NCBI RefSeq assembly: GCF_005116475.1
Contig: NZ_SWBO01000006.1
Span: 62,307-126,306 of the forward strand
Length of the DNA: 64,000 bases
Direction of reading: 5' to 3'
Source: Pedobacter cryotolerans
Lineage (GTDB): Bacteria > Bacteroidota > Bacteroidia > Sphingobacteriales > Sphingobacteriaceae
The notes below the pieces were generated by a model, which was not told the DNA's origin, did not search any database, and saw only the letters and a program-made list of their open reading frames with translations. This document shows positions 1 to 9,000 of this stretch, one piece after another (position 1 is the stretch's first letter; each line of letters begins with the position of its first letter). Both the position numbers and the translations under genes were made by a program.

Positions 1-61
1 GTGGTTTATCTTGCCCATTTCGTAAAGCTAGCTGTTGTTTGGTGTAAACTGGCAATTCCAT
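1..61 (-). CDS. Cytochrome b5-like heme-binding protein, N-terminal fragment
   Basis: Only the first 20 codons lie in the window; the gene runs off the left edge. The visible peptide begins MELPVYTKQQLALRNGQDKP, which resembles the start of small cytochrome b5-like heme-binding proteins (a 'xLPxYTxxxLxxxNG...kP' opening before the strand leading to the heme ligands). The heme-ligand histidines are outside the window, so the family call rests on this short opening. Its ATG overlaps the stop codon of the upstream lycopene cyclase gene (TAATG, one shared base), which suggests translational coupling and a shared transcript. An electron-transfer role beside carotenoid hydroxylation would fit but is inference. 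Confidence 0.5.
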   Translation of the reverse strand, partial: MELPVYTKQQLALRNGQDKP

Positions 62-738
62 TATTTGGCAAATTTTCGGTTTAGCACTTCCATAAAATAA
101 ACCCCAAGTAACAAAGTTCCCATCATCAAAAAATAATTTTCGAATGGGATATTTGCTAAACTAAAATCTAAAGTTTCCTTAGCATCATAGGTTATAATCG
201 GGAAGTTACAAATTACGCCATAACAAACAAAAAATGGAATTAATGCAAAAGTATAACCCCTATAGAATTTATACATAAATCTAATAGTATTGATGTATTC
301 TACGCCAATCAACAACATCATCAAAAATGCAAATGTAATTAGCGGGTACCATTTGGTATAAGCAAAAAACAACATGGCTATGCAAATACCCATCATAGCA
401 TGACTTACCGCTAGCGCATATTTCTGTAAATCGTTTTTTGGAAATCTCGCATTTAAGAATTTATAAATTCCTAATCCAGCAAAGCTGAAAGTAAGTAAGA
501 ATAAATACGCTTCTAATGGCAACCCTCTATAATCAGCACCAATAATGTAGGCTGGATTAAAATTCCAAGTTTTTACGCCAGTTAAAAAAACTGCAACTTC
601 AGAAAACACCAGCATCACCAATAGAGATGAAATTAGCATTGCTTTTAAATTGCTCAGAACCTTTGCTTTTCGATCTAAAGCTAATAATAAGGGTACAACG
701 AATAAAAATAAATCGAGATATAAAAAAGTGTTATTCAT
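61..738 (-). CDS. Lycopene cyclase domain protein (CrtYcd type)
   Basis: Integral membrane protein of 225 residues with about seven hydrophobic segments. It has the two half-domains of heterodimeric/fused lycopene cyclases of the CrtYc/CrtYd family: TW-NF-NP-YIIG at residues 57-67 followed by LPLEAYLF (73-80), and a second motif NIPFENYF (196-203). These match the family's 'LPxExxLF' and 'PxExxF' signatures. The expected reaction is cyclisation of lycopene ends to beta-ionone rings in the cytoplasmic membrane. It is followed by the b5-like gene with a one-base overlap and preceded, after a terminator, by an ECF sigma gene. Other carotenoid genes are not visible, so pathway membership is inferred from the family. 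Confidence 0.8.
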   Translation of the reverse strand: MNNTFLYLDLFLFVVPLLLALDRKAKVLSNLKAMLISSLLVMLVFSEVAVFLTGVKTWNFNPAYIIGADYRGLPLEAYLFLLTFSFAGLGIYKFLNARFPKNDLQKYALAVSHAMMGICIAMLFFAYTKWYPLITFAFLMMLLIGVEYINTIRFMYKFYRGYTFALIPFFVCYGVICNFPIITYDAKETLDFSLANIPFENYFLMMGTLLLGVYFMEVLNRKFAK

Positions 739-787
739 TTATTTAAAATTTGTCAAAAGTATGGTTTTGATGGCGCAAATCAACAAC

Positions 788-818
788 AAAAAAACCCCTC
801 GAAAAAATCGAAGGGTTT
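788..818 (-). terminator. Intrinsic terminator after the ECF sigma gene
   Basis: On the minus strand AAACCCTTCGA pairs with TCGAGGGGTTT around an A/T loop and is followed by a run of seven T. It sits about 30 bases after the sigma stop codon and about 50 bases before the lycopene cyclase start, so the two genes are probably separate transcripts. Confidence 0.75.
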
Positions 819-845
819 ACATAGATATATGTTGAGTATTGAATT

Positions 846-1373
846 TTAAGACTCGGTAGATGTAAGGTCTTTAGCGTATGTTCTTAAATATTTTTTCAAA
901 ATACCACGTGCAACATGAATACGGGTTTTAACTGTTCCTATCGGGATATTTAGTTCTTCAGCAATTTCGTGATATTTAAAACCTTCGAAATATTTGATAA
1001 AAGGCACATAATATTCTGGTTGCAAAGTAGCTAAGGCTTTATGAATATCTCCCATTACAAACTTACTTTCTACTTCATTTCTGGTAGCAGAATAATGTAA
1101 ATTAGCTGATGATATGTCTTCGCTTTGCGTAATTAGCGTATTTGTTTTAACCATACGGCGATAATTATTGATAAACGTATTACGCATAATGGTAAATAAC
1201 CAACCTTTTAAGTTTGTACCTTCTTTAAACTTGCTGTAATAAGTAACCGCTTTAAGCATGGTATCTTGTACCAAATCATTAGCATCTTCAACATCTTTAG
1301 TAAAATTTAAAGCGAATGACTGTAATGAGCCAGAATAATCATGCAATTGGTGGTTAAATTGAAGCTGTGTCAT
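846..1373 (-). CDS. RNA polymerase ECF-type sigma-70 factor
   Basis: A 175-residue sigma-70 factor with only regions 2 and 4. Region 2 spans about residues 15-75, with a DANDLVQDTMLKA helix and the -10-binding segment FTIMRNTFINNYRR. Region 4 spans about 110-165, with the helix-turn-helix YHEIAEELNIPIGTVKTRIH. This is a usual length for the family. No anti-sigma gene is adjacent: murB lies upstream and a terminator separates it from lycopene cyclase. ECF factors beside carotenoid genes occur in several bacteria, so a light or oxidative stress role is possible but unproved here. The ATG at 1373 is the only good start before region 2. Confidence 0.9.
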   Translation of the reverse strand: MTQLQFNHQLHDYSGSLQSFALNFTKDVEDANDLVQDTMLKAVTYYSKFKEGTNLKGWLFTIMRNTFINNYRRMVKTNTLITQSEDISSANLHYSATRNEVESKFVMGDIHKALATLQPEYYVPFIKYFEGFKYHEIAEELNIPIGTVKTRIHVARGILKKYLRTYAKDLTSTES

Positions 1374-1527
1374 AATTTTTAGTTTAAGTTTTAAAAAGGA
1401 ACAGCGCTATTAATGGTTCAAGCAAAAGTTCGTTTATTTGTTACAACACATACAACTATGATACCAAAAAGTAAATTGAATTTTATTTAAAAGAAAAATC
1501 TTAGCTTATTAAGCAAAAAAGGCATTG

Positions 1528-2544
1528 TTACAAAATGTTTACCTCGCGATCGAGCTTTACGCCAAATTTGGCACGCACTGTATTAATTATCTGTTCTGAA
1601 AAATTATACACTTCGTGTCCACTAGCGTTGCCATGGTTAACCAAAACCAAAGCTTGATTTTTCCAAGTGCCAGTTTGCCCAACAACAATACCTTTAAAAC
1701 CACATTGCTCAATTAACCATCCTGCAGCAAGTTTAACCTCGTTTTCTCCAACTGGATAATTAACCACTGATGGAAAGTTAGCTAACAATTCTTTAAAATC
1801 GCTTTGCGAGATAATTGGGTTTTTAAAGAAACTACCAGCGTTGCCAATTGTTTTAGGATCTGGTAATTTACTTACCCTAATTGCCGAAACTACATTAGAA
1901 ACATCAGCAATTGTAGGGCTTTCAATCCCTCTTTCATCCAGCTCTGCTGTAATTACACCATAATGTGTTTTTAGATTTGCCTTTTTGCTGAGGTGAAAAG
2001 TAACACTTGTGATAACATACTTTCCTTTTAGCTCATTTTTAAAAACGCTATCTCGGTAACCAAACTTACAATCTTGATAATTGAAGGTTTTTATTGTACC
2101 GCTTGATATTTGAAAAGCTGTACAAGAAGTAAATACATCTTTGAGCTCTACACCATAGGCACCGATGTTTTGAATAGGCGATGCACCCACTGTACCGGGT
2201 ATTAGCGAAAGATTTTCCATCCCTGCAAAACCCTTATCTACGCAATAATTAACCAAATCATTCCAAACTACACCTCCACCAGCCGTTAAAGAAACATCAT
2301 CGCCTTGCGTAGTATATTTTATACCTTGAATGCCAACCTTTAAAACTAAGCCATCAAAATTTTGTGTAAATAACATATTACTGCCACCACCCAGCACCAA
2401 TAATTTTTGTGTTTTAGTAAGTTCGTTACTAAAAATTTCTACTAAATCATTTTCACTTTTAGCTTCAACAAAATACTTTGCTTTAGCTTCTACACCAAAT
2501 GTGTTGTAAGGTTTTAAGGAGATGTTTTCTTGTAAAATTGGCAT
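1528..2544 (-). CDS. murB: UDP-N-acetylenolpyruvoylglucosamine reductase MurB
   Basis: Peptidoglycan precursor enzyme that reduces UDP-GlcNAc-enolpyruvate to UDP-MurNAc with NADPH and FAD in the cytoplasm. The 338-residue length and layout match type I MurB of the E. coli kind. Visible features are the YNTFGVEAKAKYF opening, the FAD-binding GGGSNMLF loop (about 52-59), the SLIPGTVGASPIQNIGAYG block, the catalytic Arg in GYRDSVFK, the catalytic Ser in NAGSFFKNP, and the ALVLVNHGNASGHEV C-terminal segment. It stands alone between the sigma gene and a spacer with two micropeptide ORFs read the other way. Confidence 0.95.
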   Translation of the reverse strand: MPILQENISLKPYNTFGVEAKAKYFVEAKSENDLVEIFSNELTKTQKLLVLGGGSNMLFTQNFDGLVLKVGIQGIKYTTQGDDVSLTAGGGVVWNDLVNYCVDKGFAGMENLSLIPGTVGASPIQNIGAYGVELKDVFTSCTAFQISSGTIKTFNYQDCKFGYRDSVFKNELKGKYVITSVTFHLSKKANLKTHYGVITAELDERGIESPTIADVSNVVSAIRVSKLPDPKTIGNAGSFFKNPIISQSDFKELLANFPSVVNYPVGENEVKLAAGWLIEQCGFKGIVVGQTGTWKNQALVLVNHGNASGHEVYNFSEQIINTVRAKFGVKLDREVNIL

Positions 2545-2608
2545 GGTTAAATATAAAGCACAAATGTATAAAATGTAATATTTAAAAATCGGTTATCTCA
2601 TTTTTATA

Positions 2609-2637
2609 TTGCCTTCTGTAAACGATGTGTAAATTTA
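2609..2637 (+). promoter_or_regulatory. Possible promoter upstream of the micropeptide/TetR operon
   Basis: TTG at 2609-2611, 18 bases, then TAAATTTA at 2630-2637, one base from the Bacteroidetes -7 consensus TAnnTTTG. It lies about 90 bases before the first micropeptide ORF. A second TAAATTTATA occurs at 2829 just before the second ORF but has no well-spaced -33 element. Confidence 0.35.
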
Positions 2638-2727
2638 TATCCGTATTAAAATTAAACTCACCTATTTAAATACGCCATTCACCGATTAAATCTGTTTTAA
2701 CATCATAATAAAGCTTCTTTTTGTATC

Positions 2728-2802
2728 ATGGAAATACAGCAAACACCAGAACTCAGCATTGCCGAAGAAATAAAAATTTTGATAAGGAAACTTTGGAATT
2801 AA
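2728..2802 (+). CDS. Micropeptide 1 (24 residues), paralogue of the next ORF
   Basis: Short ATG-to-TAA ORF of 24 codons. The peptide starts MEIQQTPELS and ends AEEIKILIRKLWN. It is followed 39 bases later by a second ORF whose last 12 residues are nearly the same (SEEIKILIKKIWN). Across the 12 shared codons five differ only at silent third positions (ATA/ATT, AAA/AAG, TTG/TTA, ATA/ATT, AAT/AAC), two give conservative changes (R/K, L/I) and the rest are identical. That pattern indicates selection on the peptide. The C-terminal half would form a short basic amphipathic helix ending in Trp-Asn. No Shine-Dalgarno is visible, which is common in this phylum. I do not recognise the family. It precedes a TetR/RND efflux operon on the same strand. 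Confidence 0.55.
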   Translation: MEIQQTPELSIAEEIKILIRKLWN

Positions 2803-2841
2803 AAATAGTTTCCATAGTTTTACGCTTCTAAATTTATACGC

Positions 2842-2913
2842 ATGAAATTATATAATGAAGAAGCAACAGTTAGCGAAGAAATTAAGATTTTAATTAAAAA
2901 AATTTGGAACTAG
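2842..2913 (+). CDS. Micropeptide 2 (23 residues), paralogue of the previous ORF
   Basis: Short ATG-to-TAG ORF of 23 codons starting MKLYNEEATV and ending SEEIKILIKKIWN. The N-terminal ten residues differ from micropeptide 1, while the last 12 align without a gap and end at the same Trp-Asn-stop. It ends 28 bases before the TTG start of the TetR gene, so it may be cotranscribed with it and could act as a leader peptide, a membrane-active peptide or a small regulator of the pump. None of these is shown by the sequence. Function unknown. Confidence 0.55.
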   Translation: MKLYNEEATVSEEIKILIKKIWN

Positions 2914-2930
2914 TTGTATGCAATTTAACT

Positions 2931-2936
2931 AAGGAG
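2931..2936 (+). promoter_or_regulatory. Shine-Dalgarno sequence supporting the TTG start of the TetR gene
   Basis: AAGGAG lies five bases before the TTG at 2942. It is one of the few clear Shine-Dalgarno sequences here and supports the unusual start codon; no in-frame ATG is available before the helix-turn-helix. Confidence 0.6.
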
Positions 2937-2941
2937 CAAAA

Positions 2942-3562
2942 TTGGAAGTAAAAGAATATATTGTTGAGGAGGCGGATAAACTTTTTTGCCAATATGGCTT
3001 TAAAAGTGTAACCATGGATGATATTGCCAAACACTTAGGCATGTCTAAAAAAACAATTTATCAGCATTTTAGCGATAAAGATGAACTGGTTAACATTTTA
3101 ATAAACGAAAAGCTAAATAGCCAAGAATGCACAATGGATTTTTGTGCAAAAAATGCTGAAAATGCTGTTCAAGAAATATTTTTTGTAATTGTAAATATCC
3201 ATGAAATGTTATCGAGCATGAATGCGATACTTTTTTACGATTTGCAAAAACACCACCCAAAAGCATGGCTAACCTTTAAAGAATTTAGGGAGCAGAACTT
3301 AGGAAAATGCATTATGGTAAATTTAGAGCGTGGCCTTAGCGAGGGTTTGTACAGGGAAGAGCTAAACACGGAAATCATTACGCAAATGAGACTAGATCAA
3401 ATAGATTTGATATTTAACCAACATGGCCAATACAATATGAATAAATTTAATTTGGCGCAGGTAATGTCTGAAATAACCGAGCATTTTTTATATGGTGTTT
3501 GCAACCAAAATGGTTTGGCATTAATTGCAAAATATAAACAACAACAAATAACGCAACCCTAA
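2942..3562 (+). CDS. TetR/AcrR family transcriptional regulator
   Basis: A 206-residue DNA-binding regulator starting at TTG. The N-terminal TetR domain is clear: FCQYGFKSVTMDDIAKHLGMSKKTIYQHFSDKDEL (about 14-48) contains the recognition helix MSKKTIYQHF. The C-terminal ligand-binding part diverges, as usual. Only 3 bases separate it from the TolC-type gene, followed by adaptor and pump, so it is the likely local regulator of this tripartite efflux operon. Ligand and operator are unknown. Two micropeptide ORFs lie just upstream. Confidence 0.9.
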   Translation: MEVKEYIVEEADKLFCQYGFKSVTMDDIAKHLGMSKKTIYQHFSDKDELVNILINEKLNSQECTMDFCAKNAENAVQEIFFVIVNIHEMLSSMNAILFYDLQKHHPKAWLTFKEFREQNLGKCIMVNLERGLSEGLYREELNTEIITQMRLDQIDLIFNQHGQYNMNKFNLAQVMSEITEHFLYGVCNQNGLALIAKYKQQQITQP

Positions 3563-3565
3563 TAT

Positions 3566-4903
3566 ATGAAACATAAACTTTACCTATTCCTTTTTGGATT
3601 GACTTTGGCTTTACCAGGCTTTGCTCAGCAAAAAGACACCACAGCGAATTTTAGTCTGCAAGAGGCTATTACTTATGCACAAACTCATCAGGTTAATATT
3701 TTAAATGCAAAAATTGATGAACAAATTGCAATAAACACGGTTAAAAAAACCATTGGCATTGGTTTGCCACAAGTTAGTGCAAATGCCAGTTTTCAAGATT
3801 TCTTAAAAGTACCTACAAGTTTACTTCCTGGAGATTTTTTTGGTCAACCTGGTACTTTTGTACCTGTAAAATTTGGCGTTAAATACAATTCAGCAATTGG
3901 ATTAGAAGCTAGCCAATTGTTATTTGACGGAAGTTATTTGGTTGGCTTAAAAGCATCGAGAACTTTTAAAGAACTATCAGTAAAAAATACAGGAAGAACT
4001 AAAATTGAAACTACAGTTGCTGTAACAAAAGCTTATTATTCTGTTTTGGTTAGCAATGAGCAATTGGCGCTAATTGATGCCAATTTAGAACGCCTAAAAA
4101 AATCATTAAGCGATACCGAACAGCTATTTAAAAATGGTTTTGTAGAAAAAATTGATGTAGACAGATTGAGCGTTTTAAATAACAATTTACTTACCGAACG
4201 CGAAAATGTAATTAGACTTTTAGCACTAAATGTTAACCTCTTGAAATTTCAAATGGGAATGACAGTGGGTAGCACATTAACTTTAAAAGATAAAATAAGC
4301 GATGTAAAAATAGACCAAGCTCAGGTATTAGCTGATGGACAGGTTTACAACAAACGAATTGAATACTCGCTTTTACAAACCCAAAAGAAACTAAACGAAT
4401 TAGATGTAAAACGCTATAAAAGTTTGTTCTTACCAAGCTTAGCGGCTTTCGGTAGCACTTCTGCAAACTTTCAAAATGACAACTTTAGAAACTTATACGA
4501 TAACCGTTTCCCTACTACAGTTGTTGGATTAAGACTATCAGTGCCCATTATTTCTGGCGGACAAAAACTATATGATCTTCGCAATGCGAAATTAGAATCG
4601 CTTAAAACAGATAATAATTTAGTAAACCTAGAAAATGTAATTAACCTTGAAGTTTCTCAAGCACAAACTACTTATTTAAACGGACAAAAATCTTTAGAAA
4701 ACCAACAAAGAAATATGGATTTGGCTAAAGAAGTTTTAAGAGTTACTAAAATTAAGTACGACCAAGGTGTTGGTTCTAGTTTAGAAGTAACTACCGCCGA
4801 AACTTCACTTAAAGAAGCTCAAAACAATTACATAAATGCTTTATATGATATGCTGATTAACAAAGTAAATCTAGATCAAGCTTTAGGAAATATCAATTAC
4901 TAA
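3566..4903 (+). CDS. TolC family outer membrane efflux protein
   Basis: A 445-residue outer membrane channel of a tripartite pump. Signal peptide at 1-21 (LYLFLFGLTLALPGFAQ). Two repeated OEP domains follow, rich in the long helices of the TolC barrel, for example QLALIDANLERLKKSLSDTEQLF and the C-terminal repeat AKEVLRVTKIKYDQGVGSSLEVTTAETSLKEAQNNYINALYD. Its place between a TetR regulator and an adaptor/RND pair supports the role of exit duct. Substrate unknown. Confidence 0.9.
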   Translation: MKHKLYLFLFGLTLALPGFAQQKDTTANFSLQEAITYAQTHQVNILNAKIDEQIAINTVKKTIGIGLPQVSANASFQDFLKVPTSLLPGDFFGQPGTFVPVKFGVKYNSAIGLEASQLLFDGSYLVGLKASRTFKELSVKNTGRTKIETTVAVTKAYYSVLVSNEQLALIDANLERLKKSLSDTEQLFKNGFVEKIDVDRLSVLNNNLLTERENVIRLLALNVNLLKFQMGMTVGSTLTLKDKISDVKIDQAQVLADGQVYNKRIEYSLLQTQKKLNELDVKRYKSLFLPSLAAFGSTSANFQNDNFRNLYDNRFPTTVVGLRLSVPIISGGQKLYDLRNAKLESLKTDNNLVNLENVINLEVSQAQTTYLNGQKSLENQQRNMDLAKEVLRVTKIKYDQGVGSSLEVTTAETSLKEAQNNYINALYDMLINKVNLDQALGNINY

Positions 4904-4923
4904 CCTCACAAAAACAACATATA

Positions 4924-6015
4924 ATGAAAAGAATTTTATTCATCATGGCCATTGCATTTTTAGCAGCATGTGGCAACAAAAAAGATCCGAAAGCAGAATT
5001 AGCAGATCTTAAAAAACAACGTACCGAATTAGATGCGAAAATATTAAAATTAGAAGAAACATTAGGTGCAAGTGATACAACTAAAGCAGTTGCAAAAGAT
5101 GTTGATGTGATGGATGTGGCAGAAAGCAACTTTAAAAACTACTTGGAAGTGCAAGGCAAAATTGATGCAGAAGAGAATATTTTGGTTACTTCTGAAGCTC
5201 AAGGCGTTGTTACAGCCGTATATGCAAAAATTGGTCAGAATGTAAGAAAAGGCCAGGTTTTAGCGCAAATAGATGACAAAGTCTTAAGACAGAACATTGC
5301 TGAGTTGCAAACACAATTAACCTTAGCTACAAGTTTGTATAACAGACAAAAAAACCTTTGGGATCAGAAAATTGGAACCGAAGTACAATTCATCAGTGCT
5401 AAAACACAAAAAGAAGCTGCAGAAAATAGAATTGCAACTTTACGTTCTCAAATTGCGATGTACAAAATCAAATCGCCTATTAACGGAACAATTGATGCAA
5501 TGGATCTTAAAGTAGGTGATGCTGTAATGCCAGGTTTATCGAGCATTAGGGTTATTAACGCTAGCAATTTAAAAGCGAAAGCACAAGTTGCCGAAACTTA
5601 TGCAGGTAGAGTTAACCAAGGTGACCAAGTAAATGTAGTTTTCCCTGATGTACCAGATAGTTTGATGACTAAAATTAATTTCGCTTCAAAAACTATCGAT
5701 CCAGCTTCAAGAAGTTTCGAAGTACAGATCAATTTACCATCAAACAAAAAATATCGTCCGAATATGTTAGCGGTATTAAAAATTGTTGATTACCAAAATC
5801 CAAAAGCTTTAGTTATCCCTATTTCAGCTGTACAAAAATCAGAAAGTGGAGAGTTTGTGTATGTAGCAGTAAATGGTATTGCTAAAAAAACAGATATCAA
5901 AACTGGCAAATCTTACGAAGGTAAAGTAGAAGTTTTATCGGGATTAAAAGTTGGTGATAAATTAATTACCGCAGGTGCACAGAATTTAAACGCAGATGAT
6001 GCTGTTAAATTCTAA
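4924..6015 (+). CDS. RND efflux periplasmic adaptor (membrane fusion protein), lipoprotein
   Basis: A 363-residue adaptor linking the RND pump to the TolC-type channel. Lipobox LAAC places the lipidated Cys at residue 16. A predicted coiled coil (about 22-47, KAELADLKKQRTELDAKILK) precedes the barrel-sandwich/lipoyl-like halves (VTSEAQGVVTAVYAKIGQNVRKGQVLAQID and IKSPINGTIDAMDLKVGDAVMPG), with the hairpin between them and beta-barrel domains after. It lies 20 bases after tolC and 39 bases before the pump gene. Confidence 0.92.
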   Translation: MKRILFIMAIAFLAACGNKKDPKAELADLKKQRTELDAKILKLEETLGASDTTKAVAKDVDVMDVAESNFKNYLEVQGKIDAEENILVTSEAQGVVTAVYAKIGQNVRKGQVLAQIDDKVLRQNIAELQTQLTLATSLYNRQKNLWDQKIGTEVQFISAKTQKEAAENRIATLRSQIAMYKIKSPINGTIDAMDLKVGDAVMPGLSSIRVINASNLKAKAQVAETYAGRVNQGDQVNVVFPDVPDSLMTKINFASKTIDPASRSFEVQINLPSNKKYRPNMLAVLKIVDYQNPKALVIPISAVQKSESGEFVYVAVNGIAKKTDIKTGKSYEGKVEVLSGLKVGDKLITAGAQNLNADDAVKF

Positions 6016-6054
6016 AAATATAACCATTTATACACACGCTTAATCTTAAAATAG

Positions 6055-9000
6055 ATGAAAGACGATTTTAAAAAAGAATTTGGACCTTCAAGTTGGGCTA
6101 TAGATAACAAAACGGCAATTTATGTGCTTACCGTTATCATTACCATCATGGGTTACTTAGGCTACCAAGGTTTACCGAAAGAAAATTTTCCGGAGGTTTT
6201 GGTGCCCAAAATATTTGTGCAAACCGTTTATCCAGGAACATCTCCTGCCAATATGGAAACTTTGGTGACCAAACAGATTGAGAAGCAACTAAAATCTACC
6301 AAAGGTTTAAAAAAGGTTACTTCTAACTCTTACCAAAATTTCTCGGTTATTGTTGCAGAATTTAATACCAATATAGAAATAGCTGAAGCCAAGCAAAGGG
6401 TAAAAGATGCAGTTGATAAATCTAAAACAGATTTGCCAAGCGATTTACCTAATGATCCCACCGTATCTGATATCAATTTGGCCGATTTGCCAATTATGTA
6501 CATTAACCTTTCGGGAGATTACGACCTTAAAAGTTTAAAAAAATATGCTGAGGATTTACAAGATAGAATAGAAAGCTTTAAGGAAATTTCTGGTGTTGAT
6601 ATTGTTGGTGCTTTAGAACAAGAAGTTCAAATTAATGTGGATTTGAACAAAATGGAAGCTGCAAAAATCTCTTTTGCAGACATTGAACGCTCAGTTGCTT
6701 ATGAAAACTTAACCATTTCTGGTGGCGATGTAGCGATGGATGGCATTAAAAGAACTTTAAATGTTAAAAAAGAATTTACCAATGCACAACAAATTGCTGA
6801 TTTAATTATCAAAACTCCTACCGGCTCTTCGGTTTATTTAAGAGATATTGCAGAGGTTAAAGATAGTTTTAAAGAGCAAAATAGCTATGCAAGTTTATAT
6901 GGCAAAAACGTAATTACGCTAAATGTAAAAAAACGTAGTGGCGAAAACTTAATTGAAGCATCTGATAAAATCAATGCTTTAATTAAAGAAATGAAAGGCT
7001 CAACGTTGCCAAAAAATTTAGAAATTAAAGTAACTGGCGATCAATCTGATCAAACTCGTGTTACCCTACACGATTTAATTAACACCATTATCATCGGTTT
7101 CATTTTGGTAACAATCATTTTGATGTTCTTTATGGGTGTTAAAAACGCGTTGTTTGTGGCGCTTTCAGTTCCATTATCAATGTTTATTGCCTTTATAACC
7201 ATGCCATTTTTAGGCAGCTTATTTGGCTTTAGTTTTACCATGAACATGATTGTACTCTTCTCTTTCCTTTTAGGTTTGGGTATTGTGGTAGATGATGCCA
7301 TCGTGGTAATTGAAAACACACACCGTATTTTTAACAATGGCAAAGTACCAATTGTAAAAGCCGCCAAAGCCGCAGCTGGCGAGGTATTTATGCCTGTACT
7401 TTCTGGTACTTTAACTACACTTGCGCCTTTTGTACCTTTGCTATTTTGGCCTGGTATTATTGGCGAGTTCATGTTCTTCTTACCAGTTACGCTAATCATT
7501 ACTTTATTAGCATCGTTAGTGGTAGCATACATTATCAACCCTGTTTTTGCGGTAGATTTTATGGAGATTGAAGACCATGAAACACACAAGCCTAAATTTG
7601 ATAAAAAAGTTAAAAAAACGGTGTTGATTATGGCGGGTATAGCTGTGTTAGCTTACCTGTATGCTTTTGGGTTAGGAAACTTTGTAGTACTATTAATTCT
7701 ACTTTATTTATTAAACCATTTTTACTTAGAAAACGCAGTTAAAAACTTCCAAAATAACTTATGGCCACGTTTTCAGGCTAGTTATGCAAGGTTGTTAACT
7801 AGAGCTTTAAATTGGCCAAGAGCGATGCTTTTTGGAACATTAGCACTGTTAATTTTCTCTTTCGGTTTAATGACAGTTGTACCTCCAAAAGTTGTTTTCT
7901 TCCCAGAGGGAGATCCTAACTTTATTTATGTTTATTTGAACTTACCAATTGGAACCGACCAAGCTTACACCAATGCGGTTGTTAAAAAATTAGAGAAAAA
8001 AGTAACTGAAGTTGTTGGCGGAAAAGAAAACAAAGATGTTTCGTCTATCATTTCTAACGTTACGGTAGGTGTTACCGATCCTCAGGATGAAGATCAAGGT
8101 GAATACCCTAACAAGGGAAAAATAACCGTTGCTTTTGTACAGTTTGGCAAAAGAACCGGACCTGAAACTTCAACCTACTTAAGCAAAATTAGAGATGCAG
8201 TTAAAGGCATACCAGGTGCCGAAATTACGGTTGCAAAAGAGCAAGGCGGCCCGCCAACTGCAAAGCCAATTAGTATAGAAATTACTGGCGATAACTTAGA
8301 CTCATTGGTAAAAACTTCTGAAAACTTGAAGAAATTTATTGTTGGCAAAAGGATTTCCGGTATTGAAGAGTTAAAATCTGACTTTTTAAACAATAAACCT
8401 GAGATTGTTTTCAACCTAGATAGAGAGCGTGCCAATAGAGAAGGTATTTCTTCTGGCCAAATTGGTGGCGATTTACGTACCGCAATTTTTGGTAAAGAGG
8501 TTTCTAAATTTAGAGATGTTGATGAAGATTACGATATCACTTTAAGGTCACAAGAAAACCAACGCAACAACCTTGATGCGTTAAGAAACATGAAAATGAC
8601 TTACCGCGATATGGGCATGGGTGGTATTATTCGCCAAGTGCCATTATCTTCTTTCGGTACGGTTGATTATGTAAATACTTATGGCGGTATTAAACGTAAA
8701 CAAGAGAAACGAATTATCATTTTATCATCAAACGTATTGGCTGATGCTAACCCTAACGAAGTTGTAGGCAAAATACAGAGTGAGATTAATGGGTTTAAAG
8801 TGCCAACTGGTGTTGAGGTTAAAATGGCGGGTGAGCAAGAAGAGCAAATGGAAACCGCAGCATTTTTAGGTAAAGCGATGCTAATTGCACTAGGTTTAAT
8901 CTTAATTATTTTGGTTACACAGTTTAACTCAATTAGTAAACCGTTAATTATTTTAAGTGAGATTTTATTCAGTATCATTGGTGTAATTTTAGGTATCACC

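Noticed and set aside
7050..7589. Open frame of 179 codons on the minus strand
   Set aside because: It lies wholly inside the RND pump gene, has no recognisable domain and is rich in Lys, Ile and Pro as expected from an antisense shadow.
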